From Kiritimatiellales bacterium (GTDB lineage: Bacteria > Verrucomicrobiota > Kiritimatiellia > Kiritimatiellales > Pontiellaceae): a DNA stretch of 6,058 bases. Under the pieces are notes generated by a model. It worked only from the letters and a program-made list of their open reading frames with translations, had not been told where the DNA came from and did no database searches. The stretch spans positions 1-6,058 of the forward strand of contig JAIPIO010000238.1 of the NCBI GenBank assembly GCA_021734595.1, read 5' to 3'. The position numbers and the translations under genes are program-made. How positions within the stretch are numbered: the stretch's first letter is position 1; each line of letters begins with the position of its first letter. This document shows positions 1 to 4,640 of this stretch, in pieces.

Positions 1-20
1 TCCGTCTTTAAATATGCATA

Positions 21-140
21 TTCCAATGCCTGGAGTAAACCCCCCCCCCTCCCCTCTATACCAACGTCTGGAATCCGGATTTCCATGGTTGGAACAGCGA
101 ATTTCCAACAGGATTTCCGGATAACATCTGCGCTTGGAAA
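21..140. repeat. Cluster of degenerate TTCCA/TGGAA palindromes
   Basis: This non-coding stretch upstream of the first gene holds three imperfect copies of a palindrome: TTCCAATGCCTGGAG (21-35), TACCAACGTCTGGAA (59-73) and TTCCATGGTTGGAA (81-94). Two lone half-sites follow, TTTCCAA (102-108) and TTGGAAA (134-140). They match the cleaner copies TTCCAA-N3-TTGGAA found at 4528-4626, so the same element occurs in two separate intergenic regions of the window. No open frame with plausible protein composition covers 1-235. Function is unknown. Regulator binding, a role in the transcript leader, or a dispersed intergenic repeat are all possible. The repeat is visible in the sequence; any role is inference. 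Confidence 0.6.
40..49. repeat. Poly-C homopolymer tract (10 C)
   Basis: Ten consecutive C residues are followed by TCCCCTC, giving a strongly pyrimidine-biased stretch to position 56. It lies about 190 bases upstream of the first gene and in no credible reading frame. Tracts like this can vary in length by slippage, and they are also common places for assembly or sequencing error, so the exact length should be treated as uncertain. Confidence 0.8.
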
Positions 141-160
141 ATGTCCCGCGCTCCTTCGCC

Positions 161-189
161 TTGACATCTCGGGGCGAAACCGGCGTACT
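161..189 (+). promoter_or_regulatory. Possible sigma-70-type promoter for the first gene
   Basis: A perfect TTGACA (161-166) sits about 70 bases upstream of the ATG at 236. At a 17-base spacing the candidate -10 is CGTACT (184-189), which matches TATAAT at only three of six positions. The -35 is therefore good and the -10 is weak. It is the only consensus -35 box I see in the upstream region and its position is sensible, but the call rests on one box. Confidence 0.35.
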
Positions 190-226
190 CGCGTTGTTCT
201 GTAGCGATGCAACCGGTTTTTAAAAT

Positions 227-235
227 AGGTGATCC
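227..235 (+). promoter_or_regulatory. Extended Shine-Dalgarno site of the first gene
   Basis: AGGTGATCC lies directly against the ATG at 236. These nine bases are exactly complementary to the highly conserved 3' end of bacterial 16S rRNA (GGATCACCT, just inside CCTCC). The pairing is shifted toward the interior of the rRNA compared with a classical AGGAGG, which fits the site ending immediately at the start codon. It supports ATG 236 over other possible starts. Confidence 0.55.
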
Positions 236-868
236 ATGTCCAATAAAACATCACGTAAGCAAACTCCGCTCGACGATTCCTACTGGCAGTATTTCCTTAA
301 GCTGGAATCCGACTTCCACGCCGCCACGCGCTATATCCCGTGTTCCAAAGAGAATGAAGCCACGTGCTCCATCGAATTTGCGCAGCAGCTCGTCTGCATC
401 AGCACGGAATGCGAAGCCATCATCAAGAAGCTCTGCAAAACCATCGACCACAAGAGTCCGGCCGACAACATGGGGCATTACAAAAGGACCCTGCTGAAAA
501 AATTCCCGGAAATCCACAAAGCCCCGGTTTATCTGGACCGTTTTCACCGGACCGTGCATCCCCTTGCCGAGTGGGGCAATTCCGGCGGCCGGATCGAATG
601 GTGGAATGCCTACCAGGATGTTAAGCATCATCGCGACAGCAATTTTGAAAAAGCGAACCTGAAAAACACACTGCATGCGCTCTGTGCGCTGCTGATCCTC
701 GAACTCTACCTGTATGCGAGCGTCTCGCCCAACGGTACGGACCAATGCGGCGGAACGCTGCTGCTGCGGGCGCCCGGCATGCCCCGAACAAAAATGGAGT
801 CCTCCGCGGAATCCCTCCCCCACCTGCCGCTCCGCGAAAAGGGAAATGGTGCCGATCCTCGCAATTAA
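236..868 (+). CDS. Uncharacterised helical protein, HEPN-like at most
   Basis: A 210-residue protein of unknown function; I cannot name a family. It looks soluble and mostly helical, with no signal peptide. The most distinctive stretch is WWNAYQDVKHHR (residues 122-133), followed by a hydrophobic helix NTLHALCALLILELYLY (144-160). From memory, W-x2-Y-x-D-V-K-H-x-R followed by a leucine-rich helix recurs in small uncharacterised, often defence-associated bacterial proteins. An R-x5-H pattern (RFHRTVH, 102-108) is loosely compatible with a HEPN RNase motif but could be chance. The tail after about residue 165 is low in hydrophobics and probably disordered. The start is supported by AGGTGATCC directly upstream. 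It converges on the Fic gene, with 94 bases between the stop codons and no clear terminator. The gene itself is secure, its function is not. Confidence 0.75.
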   Translation: MSNKTSRKQTPLDDSYWQYFLKLESDFHAATRYIPCSKENEATCSIEFAQQLVCISTECEAIIKKLCKTIDHKSPADNMGHYKRTLLKKFPEIHKAPVYLDRFHRTVHPLAEWGNSGGRIEWWNAYQDVKHHRDSNFEKANLKNTLHALCALLILELYLYASVSPNGTDQCGGTLLLRAPGMPRTKMESSAESLPHLPLREKGNGADPRN

Positions 869-940
869 GCAGGAAACCGAGTCCACGAATTTCCGATTGC
901 GAATACACCTGTTGGCGTCTGGCTCAATACCGTTCAATTC

Positions 941-954
941 CCGATCAGGTTGGT
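941..954. repeat. Left copy of a 14-bp direct repeat flanking the fic module
   Basis: CCGATCAGGTTGGT occurs here, 8 bases beyond the fic stop codon, and again in the same orientation at 2200-2213 beyond the fic operator-like array. Allowing one mismatch the match extends to 17 bases (TT[C/T] in front). The two copies enclose exactly the fic gene and its upstream array. A target-site duplication, a recombination site or coincidence are all possible. Confidence 0.6.
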
Positions 955-962
955 GAATATGA

Positions 963-2075
963 CTATACCTCTCGCGATTCCGCGAGACGGTAGCTGGTAC
1001 TGCGGCCACCGGCGGGATTTTGGATAAGTATTCCCCGATCCAGCAATTCGCGGATATCGCGCAGAGCGGTATCGTTGGAGCATTTCGCGAGCTTGGCATA
1101 TTTAGACGTGTTGAGGTGGCCTTCGAAATTGCCCAACAGCCGATTGATCACCTTGCGTTGGCGTTCATTGACCTGTTTTTTGTTGACCTCACCCCATATA
1201 CGCGCTTTCCGCAATACAGTAGCCAGGGTTCCTTGCGCTCCACTAATGGCGCGTCCCAGGCATTCCAGAAACCATTCCAGCCAGCGGGTGATATCGAGCG
1301 TGGCCTGTTGGCCGTTTTTCAGGCGATCATAATATTGATTCCGCTCGGATTCGATCTGTGCCGACATGCTGTAGTAGCGCTCGGACGTCCCATCCGCTCT
1401 GGACAAGGCCATGTCGGCGATGGCGCGCGCGATCCGTCCATTCCCATCTTCGAAGGGATGGATGGTGACAAACCAAAAGTGGGCGATGGCCGCCTTCAAA
1501 ACGGGGTCGATGTCGGAGACATTGTTGAACCAGTCAATAAAAACCTGCATTTCATCCGGCAGTCGCTCGGCATCGGGGGCCTCGAAATGAACCTTTTCCC
1601 TGCCCATCGGTCCGGAAACGACCCGCATGGGCCCGGCTTCAGGCGGTCGCCATGCACCAACAGTAATATCGCGCATACCGCTTCGACCGGTCGGAAACAG
1701 GGCACAGTGCCAGTCAAACAACCGATCTTGCGAAAGGGGCTGTGTATAGCTTCCGGCAGCATCGAGCATCATTTCAACAATACCATCAATATGGCGCGCA
1801 ACCTGGGGCGTCCCGCCAATATCCATTCCAAGATGACGGGCGATGGAAGAGCGTACCTGTTCAGGATCAAGCGTTTCGCCTTCAATCGCGCTGGATTTGA
1901 CGACGTCCGAAGTGATGGTCAAGAGGCTGGCTTCGCCTCTGAGCTGAAAACCCTGGGATTCCATTAGGCCGAGCAGACGTCCTTGTCGATGCCGAACATC
2001 GGCAAGCAGGAGGCCCAGCTTTTCAGAATCCCACTGGAAGTGGGGCCAATCTTCTAATTCATGTATGTATTTCAT
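963..2075 (-). CDS. Fic-family protein AMP-transferase with DUF4172-like N-terminus and winged helix
   Basis: A 370-residue Fic protein, expected to transfer AMP (or another nucleotide moiety) from NTP to a hydroxyl side chain of a target protein in the cytoplasm. Domains in order: an N-terminal DUF4172-type region (YIHELEDWPHFQWD, residues 3-16); an inhibitory-helix motif [S/T]xxxEG as SSAIEG (61-66, E65), marking a class II Fic that restrains itself; and the Fic core with the full active motif HPFEDGNGRIAR (206-217, catalytic H206). A winged helix-turn-helix follows at about 305-365 (recognition region near TSKYAKLAKCSNDTALRDI, wing GGRSTSYRL). I chose ATG 2075 over the in-frame GTG 2081 because MKYIHELxDWP is the usual N-terminus of this family and GGTGAT precedes the ATG. 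All catalytic residues are intact. The upstream palindrome array suggests that the winged helix regulates its own gene. The target protein is unknown. Confidence 0.93.
   Translation of the reverse strand: MKYIHELEDWPHFQWDSEKLGLLLADVRHRQGRLLGLMESQGFQLRGEASLLTITSDVVKSSAIEGETLDPEQVRSSIARHLGMDIGGTPQVARHIDGIVEMMLDAAGSYTQPLSQDRLFDWHCALFPTGRSGMRDITVGAWRPPEAGPMRVVSGPMGREKVHFEAPDAERLPDEMQVFIDWFNNVSDIDPVLKAAIAHFWFVTIHPFEDGNGRIARAIADMALSRADGTSERYYSMSAQIESERNQYYDRLKNGQQATLDITRWLEWFLECLGRAISGAQGTLATVLRKARIWGEVNKKQVNERQRKVINRLLGNFEGHLNTSKYAKLAKCSNDTALRDIRELLDRGILIQNPAGGRSTSYRLAESREV
970..987. repeat. Short inverted repeat at the fic 3' end
   Basis: TCTCGCG (970-976) and CGCGAGA (981-987) form a perfect 7-bp stem with a 4-base loop inside the last codons of fic. 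No T-run follows on the minus strand, so it is not a standard intrinsic terminator. It may limit 3' decay of the fic transcript or be coincidental. Confidence 0.35.
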
Positions 2076-2101
2076 AATCACCGCACCATTTGCGGCGATT
2101 A
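2075..2101 (-). promoter_or_regulatory. Palindrome covering the fic ribosome-binding site
   Basis: On the fic strand, TAATCGCCGCA, spacer AATGG, TGCGGTGATTA form 11-bp arms with one mismatch that can pair as G-U in RNA. The second arm contains GGTGAT, the only Shine-Dalgarno-like sequence before ATG 2075, and its last base is the A of that ATG. If transcription starts upstream, the hairpin would hide the translation start. Otherwise the palindrome is simply the start-proximal operator of the array. Confidence 0.5.
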
Positions 2102-2175
2102 ATAGGCTTATTCACCGCAAATGCAGTGTTTATTCGCCGCATATCATGCGGCGAATAGAGTGCCGAATCACCGCA
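2075..2175. promoter_or_regulatory. Array of six TCRCCGCA half-sites (operator-like) upstream of fic
   Basis: Six 11-bp half-sites with consensus TAWTCRCCGCA and invariant core TC[A/G]CCGCA lie within 101 bases. Four are in plus orientation (2075-2085, 2109-2119, 2131-2141, 2165-2175) and two are inverted (2091-2101, 2147-2157). Pairs 2075/2091 and 2131/2147 form 27-bp palindromes, each with a 5-base centre; the second is perfect, even to 12-bp arms. Plus-oriented sites start at intervals of 34, 22 and 34, so a unit of palindrome plus single half-site repeats with a 56-bp period. The fic ribosome-binding site lies within the first palindrome. The pattern is direct observation. That the Fic winged helix binds it is inference. 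Confidence 0.75.
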
Positions 2176-2199
2176 AGCCGGGATTTTAGGAGCTGGTTT

Positions 2200-2213
2200 C
2201 CGATCAGGTTGGT
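2200..2213. repeat. Right copy of the 14-bp direct repeat flanking the fic module
   Basis: CCGATCAGGTTGGT, identical to 941-954, lies 24 bases beyond the last half-site of the fic array. It is in the 197-base gap between fic and the HAD gene. Nothing else in positions 2176-2269 looks like a gene, and I see no convincing terminator for the HAD operon there. Confidence 0.6.
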
Positions 2214-2269
2214 TGCCAATGGATATAATCACATTCCGGCTGTAGCGCATTGTCGGTTTGTCCGAACCA

Positions 2270-2953
2270 CTATTTATCCCCCAACAACCTGCCGAGCTGT
2301 GCAACCGATATTCCCGTGAAGTCGTGGATGGTTGCGATGGCGTTGCCGGCGTGTTCGAGGCATTCGCCGTGGGCACCGGCGGTGACGGCGACGAAGGGCA
2401 TGCCGGCGGCTTCGGCGCACTTGAAGCCGGAGACGGAATCCTCGAAGGCGACGCAGCGGTCGGGCGGCAGGCCGAGCGCGGCGGCGGCCCGGAGATAAAG
2501 CTCCGGGTGGGGCTTGCCCTGCCCCACCTCGTTGGCGGCGACGCTGAAGCAGAACTGTTTTTCGATCCCTAGCCCTCCAAGCACCAGATCGACATTGCAG
2601 CGCGGCGAGTTGGAGGCCGCCGCGCAGGAAATGCCGGCTTCCGCCAGCGCTTCGAGCAATGCGGTCAGCCCGGGGATCTCCTTGATGAGCGGCCGGTACA
2701 TTTCGTGGTAGATCCCCTCTTTATCCCGCTCCATCCGGTCGCGCTGCTCGGCGGACGGATTGTCGGGAAAGACCGTGTGGACGATCTCGTTGTTGGAGCG
2801 CGAATGGATGTTGCGCTGGTAGAATTCCTCGGTGATGGGCAGACCGTTGCGCCGCCCGTATTCAATCCACGCGGTTTTGTGGTATTCAAGGTTGTCGACC
2901 ATGGTGCCGTCAACGTCGAACACCACGCCGAACGGCGCTTGCTGCCTATCCAT
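2270..2953 (-). CDS. HAD-superfamily phosphatase, beta-phosphoglucomutase-like
   Basis: A 227-residue cytoplasmic HAD hydrolase with all four motifs. Motif I is DVDGT (13-17; D13 nucleophile, D15 acid/base), motif II the serine of SNS (S114), motif III the lysine of GKPHPELY (K147), and motif IV FEDSVSGFKCAEAAG (170-184; E171/D172, Mg2+ ligands). Residues about 20-90 form a helical C1 cap. NLEYHKTAW right after motif I resembles the beta-phosphoglucomutase/sugar-phosphate phosphatase subfamily. The substrate is probably a small phosphorylated sugar, but whether it acts as mutase or phosphatase cannot be read from the sequence. It is the last gene of the sppA operon, starting 5 bases after the lipoprotein stop. 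Only a weak GGAA lies upstream, so translational coupling is likely. Confidence 0.9.
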   Translation of the reverse strand: MDRQQAPFGVVFDVDGTMVDNLEYHKTAWIEYGRRNGLPITEEFYQRNIHSRSNNEIVHTVFPDNPSAEQRDRMERDKEGIYHEMYRPLIKEIPGLTALLEALAEAGISCAAASNSPRCNVDLVLGGLGIEKQFCFSVAANEVGQGKPHPELYLRAAAALGLPPDRCVAFEDSVSGFKCAEAAGMPFVAVTAGAHGECLEHAGNAIATIHDFTGISVAQLGRLLGDK

Positions 2954-2958
2954 GCACT

Positions 2959-3492
2959 CTATTCCGGGATGAACAGTTTTTGGCCAATGCGGATGTTGTC
3001 GCTTGAAAGCTTGTTGACCCGCTTGATGGCCGTGATAGTTGTTCCATACGCCTGCGCGATGGCCGAAAGCGTTTCGCCGGAAGAGACGGTATGCTCATAG
3101 CCGGAACCACGCGAAGCGCGGGGCGGCGGTGCCGCGGCGGCCTGCTTTTTCAGCAGCGTCTCCAGTCTGCCGGAAATCTGGTTGATGATATCCTGCTTGT
3201 CGCGCGCCTGCTTTTGTTCCAGCGTCTGCATCGAGGAGGCGATTTTTGAAAGCGATGCGTACTGCGTGCGCAGGTCGGCGCGGAGCTGTTCGATTTCCTT
3301 GGCCAGCCGGGCGTTCTCCATCTCCGCCGCCTCGGACCGGCCCTCGACGCGCCGCATCCGCTCTTCCATTACCTGCGAGGTGGCCTGCATGCGCATACTA
3401 TCCTGGGTGCGCTGTTGCGGTGTGTACAAATAGGTTTCACACCCCGACAGAACGGACAGCATACCGAGTCCAAGTAACAGTCTTAGTTTCAT
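2959..3492 (-). CDS. Small LysM-domain lipoprotein with coiled coil
   Basis: A 177-residue envelope lipoprotein. Residues 1-17 are a type II signal peptide (MKLRLLLGLGMLSVLSG) ending in lipobox LSGC, so C18 is the predicted lipidated residue. Residues about 30-117 are charged and heptad-like, rich in E, R, K and Q, and predict a coiled coil. An A/P linker (118-125) leads to one C-terminal LysM domain (about 132-175; HTVSSGETLSAIAQAYG, then NKLSSDNIRIGQKLFIP) that should bind peptidoglycan. It probably tethers a membrane to the cell wall. The frame is open upstream to 3681, but I chose ATG 3492 because it gives the signal peptide and has AGGAGAG 4 bases upstream. The upstream extension overlaps sppA and has no family-like sequence. 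It sits between sppA and the HAD gene in one operon. Confidence 0.88.
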   Translation of the reverse strand: MKLRLLLGLGMLSVLSGCETYLYTPQQRTQDSMRMQATSQVMEERMRRVEGRSEAAEMENARLAKEIEQLRADLRTQYASLSKIASSMQTLEQKQARDKQDIINQISGRLETLLKKQAAAAPPPRASRGSGYEHTVSSGETLSAIAQAYGTTITAIKRVNKLSSDNIRIGQKLFIPE

Positions 3493-3496
3493 TTTT

Positions 3497-3503
3497 CTCT
3501 CCT
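3497..3503 (-). promoter_or_regulatory. Ribosome-binding site fixing the lipoprotein start
   Basis: On the minus strand AGGAGAG lies between the sppA stop (TGA, 3509-3507) and ATG 3492, with six bases from AGGAG to the ATG. It decides in favour of the short lipoprotein over the longer open frame that begins inside sppA. Confidence 0.85.
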
Positions 3504-3506
3504 GAA

Positions 3507-4496
3507 TCAAGGTTTCCATAAATACATAAAACGGGGAGCTTCCAGCATGGTCATATCCGGCAGCGCGGGCATCTTGGCAGAGAACAGGGTCTCCATAAAC
3601 GACATTTTCTGGTAGTAGCGGATAACGTACAGATCCCCCTCGTCGAGCAGCTCCTGTGTCTTCTTCACCGCATCGTCCCAATATCCAATGCCGTCAATCA
3701 TTTTGTTGATGAGGGCACCCCGGGCAGTGAATATCCGGCCATCGAGCAACGTGCGGTCGGCCAGCCCGCGCGACTGCACCACAATGGCGGCGAAGCGGTC
3801 GTACATGTCGTCGATCAGCTCCTGCAGCATGGCCACATGCTGCGGATCAACTTCCTCGAACGGATTGAGGATGTCCTTGTTTTCACCGGACTTGATCGTC
3901 ACCGCCGAGAGCCCGATCTTGTCGCCGAGCCCTTTCATGTTAAGCGACTGCATGATCACCCCGACGGAACCGACCACGGAGGTGGGCTCGGCCATCAGGT
4001 AGTCGCCCGCCATGGCGGCGTAGTAGCCGCCGGAAGCGGTGAGGTCGCGCATAAACACGACCACCTTGCGGTCCGGGTCGCGTTCCTTGAAATCCATCAG
4101 CGCGTTGTAGATGTCATCGCTGGCCGTCACGCCGCCGCCGGGCGAATCGACTTCGAGGATGATCGCGCGCATATCGTCGTCGTTCGTGGCGGCGCGGACC
4201 TGGCGCAGCACGGATTCCACCAGATCGGGCTCGTAGCCGAACATCCGTTCGCGTCGGCCGCGCACAATCACACCGATGAGCGGGATGCGAGCCACCTTCA
4301 CCTTCCCTTTCCCGTACGACCAGACTTCATCCAGCTCCGGCATCTGGTCCACCGGATAGTCGCCGTCGACGCCCGGCGCGCGCCCGGCAAACTGTGCGGC
4401 GAACAGGCCGATGTTGAGCAGAAAGCTGCCAAACAGCACCATGGCCAGCAGTGCGATGGCGATCCAGAATCCAACGGTTGATCTGCGGTTTTCCAT
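3507..4496 (-). CDS. sppA: Signal peptide peptidase SppA, S49 family
   Basis: A 329-residue membrane-anchored serine protease of the short, single-domain SppA type, which degrades leftover signal peptides in the membrane. An N-terminal membrane segment lies at about residues 8-35 (WIAIALLAMVLFGSFLLNIG), placing the catalytic domain outside the cytoplasm. The S49 domain shows DSPGG (117-121), the nucleophile Ser155 in TASGGYYAA, and the general base Lys207 in IKSGENKD. The 52-residue Ser-to-Lys spacing equals that of Bacillus subtilis SppA (S147/K199). The start ATG 4496 has GGGG 5 bases upstream and gives a clean membrane anchor. It is the first gene of the operon with the LysM lipoprotein (14-base gap) and the HAD gene, so this may be an envelope-maintenance unit. 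The symbol is by family; a SohB-like paralogue is less likely given length and motifs. Confidence 0.9.
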   Translation of the reverse strand: MENRRSTVGFWIAIALLAMVLFGSFLLNIGLFAAQFAGRAPGVDGDYPVDQMPELDEVWSYGKGKVKVARIPLIGVIVRGRRERMFGYEPDLVESVLRQVRAATNDDDMRAIILEVDSPGGGVTASDDIYNALMDFKERDPDRKVVVFMRDLTASGGYYAAMAGDYLMAEPTSVVGSVGVIMQSLNMKGLGDKIGLSAVTIKSGENKDILNPFEEVDPQHVAMLQELIDDMYDRFAAIVVQSRGLADRTLLDGRIFTARGALINKMIDGIGYWDDAVKKTQELLDEGDLYVIRYYQKMSFMETLFSAKMPALPDMTMLEAPRFMYLWKP

Positions 4497-4508
4497 AAGT
4501 ACCCCAAT

Positions 4509-4524
4509 TCCCGCTCCAGCGGGA
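4509..4524. repeat. Inverted repeat in the sppA leader
   Basis: TCCCGCT (4509-4515) and AGCGGGA (4518-4524) are perfect complements separated by CC. The element lies 12 bases before the sppA start codon and would fold into a GC-rich hairpin in the sppA leader. No U-run follows, so it is not a terminator. It could tune translation or stability of the operon transcript. Confidence 0.5.
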
Positions 4525-4527
4525 TGA

Positions 4528-4626
4528 TTTCCAATGGTTGGAAACCTAATCCGCCTTCCTCTTTATTTCGATTAAATAATTCCACTCATTGGAAAAAATC
4601 GAGTACTGTGCTTCCAATCATTGGAA
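4528..4626. promoter_or_regulatory. Divergent sppA/kdsD control region with three TTCCAA-N3-TTGGAA palindromes
   Basis: Three copies of one palindrome occupy the 144-base gap between the divergent genes: TTTCCAATGGTTGGAAA (4528-4544, 7-bp arms), TTCCACTCATTGGAA (4580-4594, one arm mismatch) and TTCCAATCATTGGAA (4612-4626, 6-bp arms). The last ends two bases before the kdsD Shine-Dalgarno AAGGAG. An A+T-rich patch at 4562-4581 probably holds promoter elements for one or both directions, but I could not assign convincing -35/-10 pairs. The degenerate relatives at 21-94 show that the motif recurs. It may be a regulator site or a lineage-specific intergenic element. Confidence 0.65.
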
Positions 4627-4628
4627 AA

Positions 4629-4635
4629 AAGGAGA
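4629..4635 (+). promoter_or_regulatory. kdsD: Ribosome-binding site fixing the kdsD TTG start
   Basis: AAGGAGA lies 5 bases before TTG 4641 (6 from GGAG). The in-frame ATG at 4524 has no comparable site, and translation from it would read through all three intergenic palindromes. This is the main reason for placing the kdsD start at TTG. Confidence 0.85.
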
Positions 4636-4640
4636 CTCCC

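Noticed and set aside
251..1099. Minus-strand open frame (282 codons) covering the first gene
   Set aside because: It overlaps both the first gene and the fic 3' end, its composition looks like an antisense translation, and the plus-strand gene has a good ribosome-binding site.
1020..1967. Long plus-strand open frame (315 codons) opposite fic
   Set aside because: It is antisense to a clear Fic protein with intact motifs. Its translation has no recognisable domain and looks like a codon-bias shadow.
2075..2175. CRISPR array
   Set aside because: The repeated units are short palindromic half-sites with 34/22/34 spacing and no uniform spacers, and no cas genes are visible. The operator reading fits better.
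941..2213. Insertion sequence or transposon carrying fic
   Set aside because: There is no transposase and no terminal inverted repeats inside the direct repeats. Only the 14-bp repeat supports insertion, so it is kept as a finding and not annotated as a mobile element.
2224..2229. TATAAT as a -10 box on the plus strand
   Set aside because: No matching -35 at suitable spacing and no plus-strand gene downstream; all genes nearby run on the minus strand.
2251..2269. Intrinsic terminator after the HAD gene
   Set aside because: Only a 4-bp stem (TCGG/CCGA) is possible and there is no T-run on the minus strand.
3493..3681. N-terminal extension of the LysM protein by 63 residues
   Set aside because: It overlaps sppA in another frame and would bury the lipoprotein signal peptide. 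AGGAGAG points to ATG 3492.
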